In this document: positions 26,943-34,936 of the stretch, in pieces
Layout: each line of letters opens with the position of its first letter
How positions within the stretch are numbered: position 1 is the stretch's first letter
Assembly (NCBI GenBank): GCA_963712835.1
Contig: CAVQJJ010000006.1
Coordinates: 372,001-436,000 of the forward strand
DNA length: 64,000 bases
From: DATARH01 sp963712835
GTDB lineage: Bacteria > Pseudomonadota > Alphaproteobacteria > ATCC43930 > CGMCC-115725
Direction: 5' to 3'
Notes under the pieces: generated by a model
What the model was told of the DNA's origin: nothing
Database searches by the model: none
Seen by the model: only the letters and a program-made list of their open reading frames with translations
Translations under genes and position numbers: made by a program

Positions 26943-27278
26943 GACCGCTTCCTTGACTGTGTGCCTCTAGCTGGCACCGCAGCGTTACGCACAGATACTG
27001 TCTTCTCAAAGCACAGTCTGCTGACCAGAATTACCCGGGGAATTGTGGTCCGTTCTTACGGCGGGTCTCCCGGCCGCTCGTGCACCGGCGGGCCGGGTCT
27101 TAGTCCGGTATGGGGTCGGCGGCCTTCGTTTGTCCCGCACCCCCGCCCCCTAAGGTTATTTCCTGGCGGTCGCCCGCCGCGTCCCTTGATCGGGTTACGA
27201 TCCGGCCGAAATCGACATATCCTGGGGGTTGAATGCCACTCAATCCGCGCCATCGATGAATTCTAGAGGCTGCTGGTA
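26943..27278. other. Divergent intergenic region
   Basis: There is no gene here. It separates the small minus-strand genes from the plus-strand restriction-modification gene and should contain promoters for both. I see no clear operator palindrome. Confidence 0.45.
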
Positions 27279-30200
27279 ATGAAGACTTCCAAAATAGCGC
27301 CACTTTTCGACAGCTATTCAGAGCAGGACACCGCTGACAAATTGATACTCCCGTACCTAACAAAGACGCACGGGTTCCCAACACCAGACGGCCTCGACTA
27401 CCAAGCCCAGCACACGCTAGCGACGGAAGTCGGTAAGACCGGCCGCTATGACGGCCTCTATCTGTCGGGCGGCTATCCCTACGTCGTGCTTGAGGCAAAG
27501 CGGCATATGCACGACCTTGACGCTGCTGATTTTCAGCAGGCGCGTCTATATGCGACGTCCGAATTCTTCGATAAGCCGGTGCCATTCATCGTCGTGTCCA
27601 ATGGCCGCCAGCATGAATTTTACCGCCATACGACGACGATCCATCCCGCTGACCAAAGGCCCATTTACGCCCCAATCCCGGCAATGGATTGGGGCAAGAT
27701 CATCCTTGAGAGCCCCGGAGAGGTAAAACAGCTTCTAAGTCATGCTCAGTTGTTGTTCTATCTGCGAACATTCAAGCAGCGTACCTTCGATGATATTGCG
27801 AACCTTTTCATCGATCCCGCCACGGGAAAATTCGACCTTAGCTCCCATGTCTTGGGAACCGTTCTCGAACAGATAGTGGAGGATCGAAAAAACTATATTG
27901 GCATCACCGCCAAAGGCGATGCTGCGATACGCCTTGCTATTCAAGCGGTCGCGCTACACTTCACCGTAAAAATCCTCTTCATCAAACTGATTGAAGACCT
28001 CGCCCGCGGCCCGGAAACGCCGCGGATTATTCATACGCTGTTTCCAAATCGTGACTATGACCAAATTGGTGGACTGTTTGGTTTCAAGGTGCTCAATGCC
28101 TTGGGAAGCGGCGATCGTAAGAAGGCACTGCGGCTCTTTGTCCGTTCACGGGCTTACTATGATCAGCTAGGGCAAGACCTCGCTCGCGTGTCATGGCAAG
28201 ACATCTTTCGCTACGGATTTAATGTCCACATGGAGCGTTATGGGCAGTTATTTAGCGCCCGGCACTATGACCGCTTTTTACCATCCGACACGACACTCCT
28301 AGCGATACGACAGGAGCTCATCCAGATAGATATACGCACCGCCATTATTTATGGATCGGCCATTGATCGAACTAACGTGATTGGCGATCTCTATGAGAAG
28401 CTGATCGATGATGAGTTGCGCTCAAGCTTAGGCGCAGTTTACACGCCAGACGAGACCATGCGCTTCATGGTGGATCTGGCGCAATCGAATCTCGGTTATT
28501 TCGTGCCCGAAAAATCGTAGAGCCAGCGTGCGGGTCCGGGCATTTCTACAGGGAGATTTACCGCCGCTACATAGGGGACGTAAAAGCCCAACATCAGAAG
28601 GCCGGGATGTTGTTTGACGCAACAGCGGCCCATACCGAAGCACTTGCGCATATCTACGGCCGCGACATCGACCCATTCGCTGTCCAGCTCACGCTTCTCT
28701 CTACTTTCCTTGAACAATTGAAGGATAATGTCAGGCCGGGCGAGGGGTCGGCAAAGGTTCGTCACCGCTGGCTGGCTGATAGGTCGATAGATACTCAGAA
28801 CTCCCTCGACCCGATCACAATAGACCCAGTACTGTATTTCGACATTGAGAAGACGGCGGACCTTGCAGTGGCTCGAAGTCGCCGAGCGAGTTGCCAGCGT
28901 GCGGCAGCACCGGACTTAATGATTGGCAATCCGCCCTACGGCGTCAGAGTGGTGAAGGGCGCTCACTATGACGATGTCTATCAACTCGCGAGTCGAGACT
29001 CGTACGGCTATTTCATTGCTAACGCGATAAGGCGACTTCCAGAGGGGAAGCGGCTGATTTACATCGTCAGTTCGTCATTCCTTACCATAGAAAGCCATAA
29101 GCCTCTGCGTGACTTGATCCTTTCGACCTGCAAGATCGTACGGATCGTGAAGTTACATCGGGCCACTTTCCCCGGCATCGACATCTTTCCAACCATTGTC
29201 GAGCTTGAGCGTTGCTCGGACGCCGCCCAGCGCTCGGCTAACATTTATCAGTTCTATGACTTTTGGCGTCTTCATCCTGTCGACCACAAGGCGCAACTTA
29301 AAGCTGCGTATGCGGTAATTCTTGCTGACTTGGCTGCCCAAAAGAAGTGGTCATTCGAGGATGTCCTAGCAAAGCGCTACACGGTACGACAAGGCATTCT
29401 GGATCGGTACTCAAAGCGCCCCATCTTTGAAGGTCTCGCCTCGCTCTATGAGTTTATGACCGACGTTGCGCCAACGGCCGATACAGCTGAGTTGAAGCGC
29501 AGCGACGGATCAAAAGTAGAGGTTAGGGTTCTGAATGTGCGCGGTCGCCAGGTCGTGAAGCTCAAGAACATCGCAGAGGTAAAGATCGGGCTACAATCCG
29601 GGGACAATGGCCGCTTCTACCGCGTGGCCGCTGGCGTAAGGGGAGGCGCCACGAGGGGCGGCTACAAGGAGGTCCCGCCCAGCCAGATCGTCCCAAGCGA
29701 CAAGCTTGCGACAATGAGCGCGATTGGACGAGCGGAGGGTTTTGAGGTCGATGATCCAACAAATGACCAGTTTTACGTCCCATTAGACAAGCCGGCGGAA
29801 GCGGACATCGAGGGGGGTTTGCTCTCGATGTTCTGGCGACCAATCGAGTTTTATATTGACTGGTCACAACAGGCCGTTACGGCAATGAAGAAACACAAGG
29901 GGGCTGTGTTTCGAAATCCTCAATATTATTTTCGGCGCGGCATCAGTTTTTCCGACACCGGGATTTACAGTCCAACATACCGTCTAGGTCACGGAGGTGT
30001 TTTTGATCAAAAGGGCTCCAACATATTTTGTGATGTTCTCGATCAACGGGTGCTCTTGGGAATTTTGTGCTCGACATTGTTACGTTATTTCGCAAAGGCA
30101 TTTATAAATCATAGTGTTGTTGCTCAGCCAAGTGATCTCCCAATAGTTCTGCCCAAAGCAGATGAGAGCTCGACAATCGCGACGATTGTTGACGAAATAA

Positions 30201-30370
30201 CGGCGGCGCAGAAGGCAAACCCGTCATTCGATTATCGCCCCAAGCTCGCGGAACTCGACTTGGTGGTAGCGGAAATCTATGGCATCAATCACATCGAGCG
30301 TAACGAATTGTCCACTTGGTATCGCCGGCATTATCCACGCTTAACCGGTGATGGCACGGAAGAGGCGTGA
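27279..30370 (+). pseudogene. Type IIG restriction-modification enzyme with a -1 frameshift
   Basis: The N-terminal part has a PD-(D/E)xK nuclease site: D58 in GRYDGLYL and E72-x-K74 in VVLEAKR. A helical linker and the segment GAVYTPDETMRFMVDL follow, which in this family leads into methylase motif I. There the frame breaks: after PEK the first frame stops at 28520. The +1 frame reads KIVEPACGSGHFYREIY, which contains motif I. One extra A in the run of five A at 28510-28514 restores a single ~1030-residue protein. Motif IV, GNPPYG, lies near 28928, and a target-recognition region runs to the end. Such enzymes methylate adenine and cut DNA beside unmodified sites. It is the defence cargo of the island if functional. 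Confidence 0.82.
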
Positions 30371-30388
30371 CGCAAACGGTCAGTCCTC

Positions 30389-30428
30389 CCGGGGTAAGAC
30401 CGCAGTGGTAGCGGCCCTCCGGGGTAAG
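30389..30428 (+). repeat. Internal pair of GGGGTAAG repeats
   Basis: CCGGGGTAAG occurs at 30389-30398 and again at 30419-30428, between the restriction-modification gene and the replication half of the island. It resembles the end repeats (GGGGTAACG) but differs in the last bases and spacing (30 bases). Confidence 0.4.
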
Positions 30429-30548
30429 GCGGGGATCGTGGCGGCGAGCGCCTAGGGCAAGGCTAGATGCACCCGCCGCCCTCGGCCATACCGTTGTCCA
30501 GGACTACCCGGCTTCCATGGGGGACCGCACCACGGCGTGCTGATAATT

Positions 30549-31010
30549 CTACACCCCGACAGGCTCGCGGCGCGGCGAGCGCCGGAAGATGTCGCGCGGC
30601 ACACCGTTCAGCTCGCCGGTCTGCCGGATCACAGCGCCGTAGCGAAGGCCAGTGCGGAGTGGCGGTGGCAGCTGGTAGCCTAATGGGTACTGCTCCATCT
30701 CGCCCGGCTCCACCGGGCGGAACGCACGCCTGCACGCCTCATCGATCAGCCGCCGCAACAGCTCAACTTGCTCACTCCGCGTCAGCGCGACATCGACCAT
30801 CCGGCACCACTCCTCGCGCCCTGGGAAGATGGGCAAGCAGTTCAGGTCGCGCAGGCAGAGCCGCTGTACCTGGAAGGGACTGCGGAGGTCGCGCGGCATG
30901 ACCCGGAGGAGTGTTCCCACGTTCAGCTCCACCTCCCAGCGTGGGCTCCGGTCATAGAGACGGCGCTGCGCGGGAAGGATGTGGAGGAGCTTCGCCACTT
31001 CTCTCGCCAT
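30549..31010 (-). CDS. Island protein of unknown function
   Basis: The protein has 153 residues if translation starts at the ATG at 31010 (MAREVAKLLHILPAQRR). An upstream in-frame start at 31115 would overlap the preceding gene. It is rich in Arg and Leu (NVGTLLRVMPRDLRSPFQVQ). It is the last gene of the long minus-strand island transcript. I recognise no family. Confidence 0.5.
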   Translation of the reverse strand: MAREVAKLLHILPAQRRLYDRSPRWEVELNVGTLLRVMPRDLRSPFQVQRLCLRDLNCLPIFPGREEWCRMVDVALTRSEQVELLRRLIDEACRRAFRPVEPGEMEQYPLGYQLPPPLRTGLRYGAVIRQTGELNGVPRDIFRRSPRREPVGV

Positions 31011-31039
31011 CCGGTCTACCCTCCCGCCCACATGTAGGT

Positions 31040-32128
31040 CTAGGGCGCCAACGCGGCTGCCAGGGATGGCGCGCCCTTGCCGGTCGTGACATGTCCACCG
31101 GCGGACAGCGTCCACTCGGCGCGGAGCCGAGCCGTCACGGTGGTCCTGCCGCGCTTGTAGGTCGCGCTGTCATGGTCGCTCGCGATCCTCTTGAACCCAC
31201 GCGCCTTGAGCAGCTTGCTGAGACCCGAGTTGACCTGGAACATGCCGAGGTCCGGCGAGCGTGTCGGTGGAGCGGCCTCGCGGTCGTCAACAACTGGGTG
31301 TTCATGGAGGTCTGCTTGGACAGGCGAGCCGTAGTTGGCCTGGCGCAGGTCCGGCCCACTCTCGCCGGCCGCATAGCTGTCAAGCACCGCCGCCACCTCA
31401 CGCTCCAGGATGTCGGCGACCTCGGTGTTGTCGTCCAGGACCTTGTACCGCAGCTCCACCAGAGCCGACTTGAGCCGTGCGTTCCGGTCGTCCACATCAG
31501 CCTGTATCACGGATACCAGCACCAGGCTGCCCTCACGCAGCCCACGCTCAAGCCGCATCCGCTCGGCCTGGAGCATCCTGAGCCGCGCCTCCATCTCATT
31601 CCGGTTCGCTGGCGCTGGCGGCGGCGCGACCTCGGCTGGGTGCGCGGGAAGGTTGGTGATGCGCTCCATCATCGGTCCAAAGGCCAGCTCATTGATGAGG
31701 GTGTGGAAGATGTCCGACGCCTCGCGGCGGTCCATGCCCTCAAGCCGCTCCATGGCGAGCCGGGGGAAGTCTCGCAGGGATGGTGCAACGACCTCGTGGT
31801 AGATGCGGGCCATCAAGGGCCATGCGATGTCACGCGTGACGGTCGTGGCCTCCAGCTCGTCAACCTGCGCCTGGGCGGCCAGCATCTTCTCGGCCATCGC
31901 CGCCGTCCGGCTGGTCTCCAGGTTGAAGGCCGGTCGTGTCGTAGGTCGCGGACCCGGCTTGCCCTTTCGGCTCGTGCGCTCAGCCCACAGCCGGTCAGCG
32001 AGGTCCGGGTCAGCAATGGACATGCCGTCCGGCGCGACCGCCTCGGCGATCCGCCCATCACGGATCGCGGCGCGGACGGTCGTGACGTCACAACCCCTGC
32101 GGCGGGCATAGAGCGTTTGCGTCATCAT
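31040..32128 (-). CDS. Terminase-small-subunit-like (Nu1-type) N-terminal HTH protein
   Basis: The protein has 362 residues from the ATG at 32128. The first ~60 residues, TLYARRRGCDVTTVRAAIRD then GRIAEAV, D-G-M, and a DPDLADRLWAERT segment, follow the pattern of Nu1/terminase small-subunit winged-helix starts (YA-x-x-R-G-V-S-x-x-x-V-x-x-A-I-x-x-G-R-I). The middle is a long coiled coil (EMEARLRMLQAERMRLERGL). A terS-like gene is common in phage satellites, where it redirects helper packaging, but the match here covers only the HTH. It could equally be another island DNA-binding protein. Confidence 0.5.
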   Translation of the reverse strand: MMTQTLYARRRGCDVTTVRAAIRDGRIAEAVAPDGMSIADPDLADRLWAERTSRKGKPGPRPTTRPAFNLETSRTAAMAEKMLAAQAQVDELEATTVTRDIAWPLMARIYHEVVAPSLRDFPRLAMERLEGMDRREASDIFHTLINELAFGPMMERITNLPAHPAEVAPPPAPANRNEMEARLRMLQAERMRLERGLREGSLVLVSVIQADVDDRNARLKSALVELRYKVLDDNTEVADILEREVAAVLDSYAAGESGPDLRQANYGSPVQADLHEHPVVDDREAAPPTRSPDLGMFQVNSGLSKLLKARGFKRIASDHDSATYKRGRTTVTARLRAEWTLSAGGHVTTGKGAPSLAAALAP

Positions 32129-32291
32129 GTTGGCGTCACTGGCAGTCCACGGTAAGATCGCGAGGGAGCCGCACCGCAGGGGTGACAGCACGGCTCCCCC
32201 ACGCGGTGGCAGGGCAAGGCATGACACTCGCCTGCCACCCTTCTGGCGGAGGTCTGCGGGGCTGGCCTCACGCCCTGGATGGGCTGCGTGT

Positions 32292-32573
32292 TCATGGCCC
32301 TTGCCCTACTGGCACAACCCTGCGGATGCGCGGCCCCGCTTTGACCTCCGCCATTCTTGTTTGCTCAACCCCTTCCGGTTGGGTGACCTTGACGTCCAGG
32401 GCAATCGGGCGGCCACGGCGGTCCCTGTTGAGGGTGAACGTGACCGCGTCGTGGCGGTTAGGTATCCCACCGGGCAGATAGCTGGTGTGGAAGAAGATGT
32501 CCTGTCCGCCATCGTCAGGCACAATGAAGCCGTACCCATCGGCGTGGACGAACTTGACCCTGCCGCTCGGCAT
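32292..32573 (-). CDS. Cold-shock domain protein
   Basis: The protein has 93 residues. MPSGRVKFVHADGYGFIVPD contains RNP1 (GYGFIVPD) and DIFFHTSYL is RNP2. The first 70 residues form one cold-shock domain, which binds single-stranded RNA or DNA. The ~25-residue basic tail (VKAGPRIRRVVPVGQGP) is extra. It ends the block of island genes after the coiled-coil protein, with 2 bases between them. It could assist replication or unwinding of messages. Confidence 0.85.
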   Translation of the reverse strand: MPSGRVKFVHADGYGFIVPDDGGQDIFFHTSYLPGGIPNRHDAVTFTLNRDRRGRPIALDVKVTQPEGVEQTRMAEVKAGPRIRRVVPVGQGP

Positions 32574-32575
32574 CG

Positions 32576-33664
32576 TCAGCCCGGCGCTGGGAGTTCACTT
32601 GAGAGTGACAGGACGGCGCGTGCGTCCGCACGGTCGCGCCGCGCTGCGCCAGCCAACATGACAAGCTCCTCCTCGATCCGCTCCACCGCCAGCCGCTCGG
32701 TGGCGACACGCACAAGCTCGGCGGTGCGCTCGGCGTCGGTCAGCGCACGGCTGTCGTCGGCGAAGTGCTCGATGCGCTCGTTGATCCACTGGACCACACG
32801 GTCCTGCTCAAAGAACAGCCAGAGTGGGAGCAGGTCAGGGACCTCCTGGACCAGCGCCACCATCACCGGGTGCGTGCCATTGGGGAGCTGGGTGTGGCCG
32901 TGGAGCGTGTTCCTGACCGTGGACGTGGGGAACCTGAGCGGCGTGCCCAGCTCCATCGACCGCAGCACGTCCGGCTCGCCGCGAGCCGCCATCGTGCGGA
33001 CCTGCTTCTCCAACATGTCGCGGATGACGTGGCTGTGCTTGGGCCGGTCCTCAAGTGCCTCGGCTTCCTCGCGCAGCTCCTCGATCCGCTCGCGTGCCCG
33101 GTCCAGTGTCCAGCCCTTCGGCACCCGCACCGGCTCGGTGTGCTCTGCGACCTCGGTGGTGAGGAACTCGCTGATCTCGCGCCCATCGACAAAGCGGCCA
33201 GTGGGTTCCTTGGCGGGTGCATGTGGCAGCCGCTCGGCGTAGCGCAGGCAATTCCCAGCGGCCTTTGACTGGCGCGACCGCAGCAGCGCTTGGCGGTCCA
33301 CGAGCCGCTGCACCTGGGCCTGGGCGCTGTCCAACTGGGCCTGGGCCTGTACCGCGCTCGGGTGGTCCAGTGCGACGATGTTGAGGGCGCTGCCCCCAAT
33401 CGGTGCGACCGTCAGCTCACGGAGCCGGCGCTGCGCACGGCCAACGGCCTCGCGAGCCTCGGCGATCCGCTCGCTGAGGTCGCTGAGCGAGGCGTGTAGC
33501 TCCTCGTCAGCGTCGAGCATCGACCTAAGCTTGAGCCGTGCGGCCTCAGGCAGGTGGTGCAGCGGGTCAGTGCCGCTGGAGTTGTTGCGCGGCGGACCCG
33601 CCGTCGTGGCGAGCGCCATGTCAGTGCTGTTGGCCTGTGTCAGCAAGTTCCTGATTCCTCTCAT
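32576..33664 (-). CDS. Coiled-coil island protein of unknown function
   Basis: The protein has 362 residues. Its start ATG (33664) overlaps the stop of the upstream small gene as ATGA. Much of the protein is helical with heptad-like stretches (SLSDLSERIAEAREAVGRAQ, LDRARERIEELREEAEALED). No catalytic motif is seen. Tight packing with the neighbours implies a single transcript from the primase side of the island leftward. It may be structural or bind DNA. Confidence 0.6.
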   Translation of the reverse strand: MRGIRNLLTQANSTDMALATTAGPPRNNSSGTDPLHHLPEAARLKLRSMLDADEELHASLSDLSERIAEAREAVGRAQRRLRELTVAPIGGSALNIVALDHPSAVQAQAQLDSAQAQVQRLVDRQALLRSRQSKAAGNCLRYAERLPHAPAKEPTGRFVDGREISEFLTTEVAEHTEPVRVPKGWTLDRARERIEELREEAEALEDRPKHSHVIRDMLEKQVRTMAARGEPDVLRSMELGTPLRFPTSTVRNTLHGHTQLPNGTHPVMVALVQEVPDLLPLWLFFEQDRVVQWINERIEHFADDSRALTDAERTAELVRVATERLAVERIEEELVMLAGAARRDRADARAVLSLSSELPAPG

Positions 33665-33867
33665 CTTGGTGCAACCCCGTTCGGTACGGTGGCGTTGAGC
33701 CGAGCGACGGTGCCTGCCCATGGGTCAAGCTCGGCTCGCATCGCGATGAAGTTTGCCCGGGTGGTCGGGTTGCTGAGGTCGATGACGATTGCCGACTGCT
33801 CGGCATACCGTGCCTGCATCTCCATGTACCGCTTGCCCATGGCCTCAAGCTCTTTATCTGTCAGCAT
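33661..33867 (-). CDS. Small island protein of unknown function
   Basis: The protein has 68 residues (MLTDKELEAMGKRYMEMQAR...). It is helical and charged, and its stop is coupled to the start of the coiled-coil protein by ATGA. I recognise no family. The strong coupling is the main support for its being a real gene. Confidence 0.55.
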   Translation of the reverse strand: MLTDKELEAMGKRYMEMQARYAEQSAIVIDLSNPTTRANFIAMRAELDPWAGTVARLNATVPNGVAPR

Positions 33868-33920
33868 GGTGTTCTCCGGTCCGCAAGCGATCTTACGTTG
33901 GTCACCGTCCGGTCACTGCG

Positions 33921-34334
33921 TCACAAACCGGACGCTCGCTTGAGGATGTCCTCCAACTGGTTCAGTGACAGTGGCCGCGCCCTCAAGACATGGATGGCGG
34001 TGGTGACACCCGCACCGGCGTTGGATGGGATGGTGCCATTGGCCATGTTGATGAGGAGCCGTGCATGGTCACGATGGGAGCCGGGGGGGAGCAACGCCGC
34101 TGCGACTGCCAGGGCATGGTTGCGCTTGGAACGTGCGACCGCGAACCGCTCATTGTTGTCACGGATGCCAAACTCAACCTGTATGGCTTCATCGAGCGAG
34201 CCGTTGCAATCCAAGTATGACCTGATAGCGTCGCCGAGCCGCCGCAGGTTGTCATCCTTGGCATGGAGGAGCTTGTCGGCGACCTCGGCGAGGTCCGCGA
34301 TGCCACTCGGCGGTGCGGAATGTGTCTTGGTCAC
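33921..34334 (-). CDS. Island protein of unknown function
   Basis: The protein has 137 residues from a GTG start at 34334 (VTKTHSAPPSGIADL). An earlier in-frame ATG would add Arg/Pro-rich sequence without coding character. The body is helical (VADKLLHAKDDNLRRLGDAI, SLNQLEDILKRASGL). I recognise no family. It is the first small gene downstream of the candidate origin. Confidence 0.5.
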   Translation of the reverse strand: MTKTHSAPPSGIADLAEVADKLLHAKDDNLRRLGDAIRSYLDCNGSLDEAIQVEFGIRDNNERFAVARSKRNHALAVAAALLPPGSHRDHARLLINMANGTIPSNAGAGVTTAIHVLRARPLSLNQLEDILKRASGL

Positions 34335-34800
34335 CGATTTTCGCCCCGGCGGCGCGATCCGAGGTCGCGAGGCCGTGCGGACACGTCTTGAGCCAGCACG
34401 GCGTGGTGCAGGGCAATGGTTTCGACCGTCCCCCACACTACGGTAGCCGCGAGCCGCGCGGTGCACGCTGCATGGCCGTAGCTGGCACGGACAAGTGATT
34501 GGTGATTTTCGTCAGTTGCATCCCAGGGCTCGGGGTGTGCCTCCGCTCGCCCCTCGTTCTGCGGTGATGCTTGAAGAACCTGAAGGTGTGCTGTGGTCGT
34601 GTGGAAACGACCCTCTTGACCTGTCGGTACTGGAGACGCTCGAAACAAGCTGGTCGCTGGTTCATCTCGATCTGCCGCCGACACCCACACAGGCCTGTGG
34701 TGTGGGTGGTAAGCGACGCTGTTCCCGGGGGGATCGCGCGTCGGCATCGCTGGGTCATCCCGAACGATACGAAACGCCCCGTAACCGTCGTGCCTCTTGT
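34335..34800. other. Non-coding island segment
   Basis: Frames exist on both strands but none has convincing composition or a ribosome site. The segment adjoins the candidate origin and may carry promoter or packaging signals. I see no clear repeats within it. Confidence 0.4.
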
Positions 34801-34927
34801 GAAGGGGACCTAGGGGACTAAGGGGAGGTTTTCTCCCTACGCGCGACAAATTGACTTTCTTGTTTCGTTCTGCTCAATCCGGCACGAGCGAAGCAAAAGT
34901 GTCCCCTTCGTCCCCTGGGTCCCCTTC
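34801..34927. repeat. Clustered inverted GGGGAC repeats: candidate island replication origin
   Basis: The left arm at 34801-34818 reads GAAGGGGACCTAGGGGAC and the right arm at 34910-34927 reads GTCCCCTGGGTCCCCTTC. They are inverted copies with one mismatch. A further GGGGA (34822-34826) and a further GTCCCC (34901-34906) give three motifs per side. The ~80 bases between are AT-richer. The block touches the 3' end of the primase-helicase gene, as origins often do in satellites that encode their own primase. Confidence 0.55.
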
Positions 34928-34936
34928 ACGATCTGG

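Noticed and set aside
34331..34849. A 172-residue minus-strand protein between the island genes and the candidate origin
   Set aside because: Composition is Arg/His/Pro-rich without a ribosome site, and it runs through the inverted repeats.
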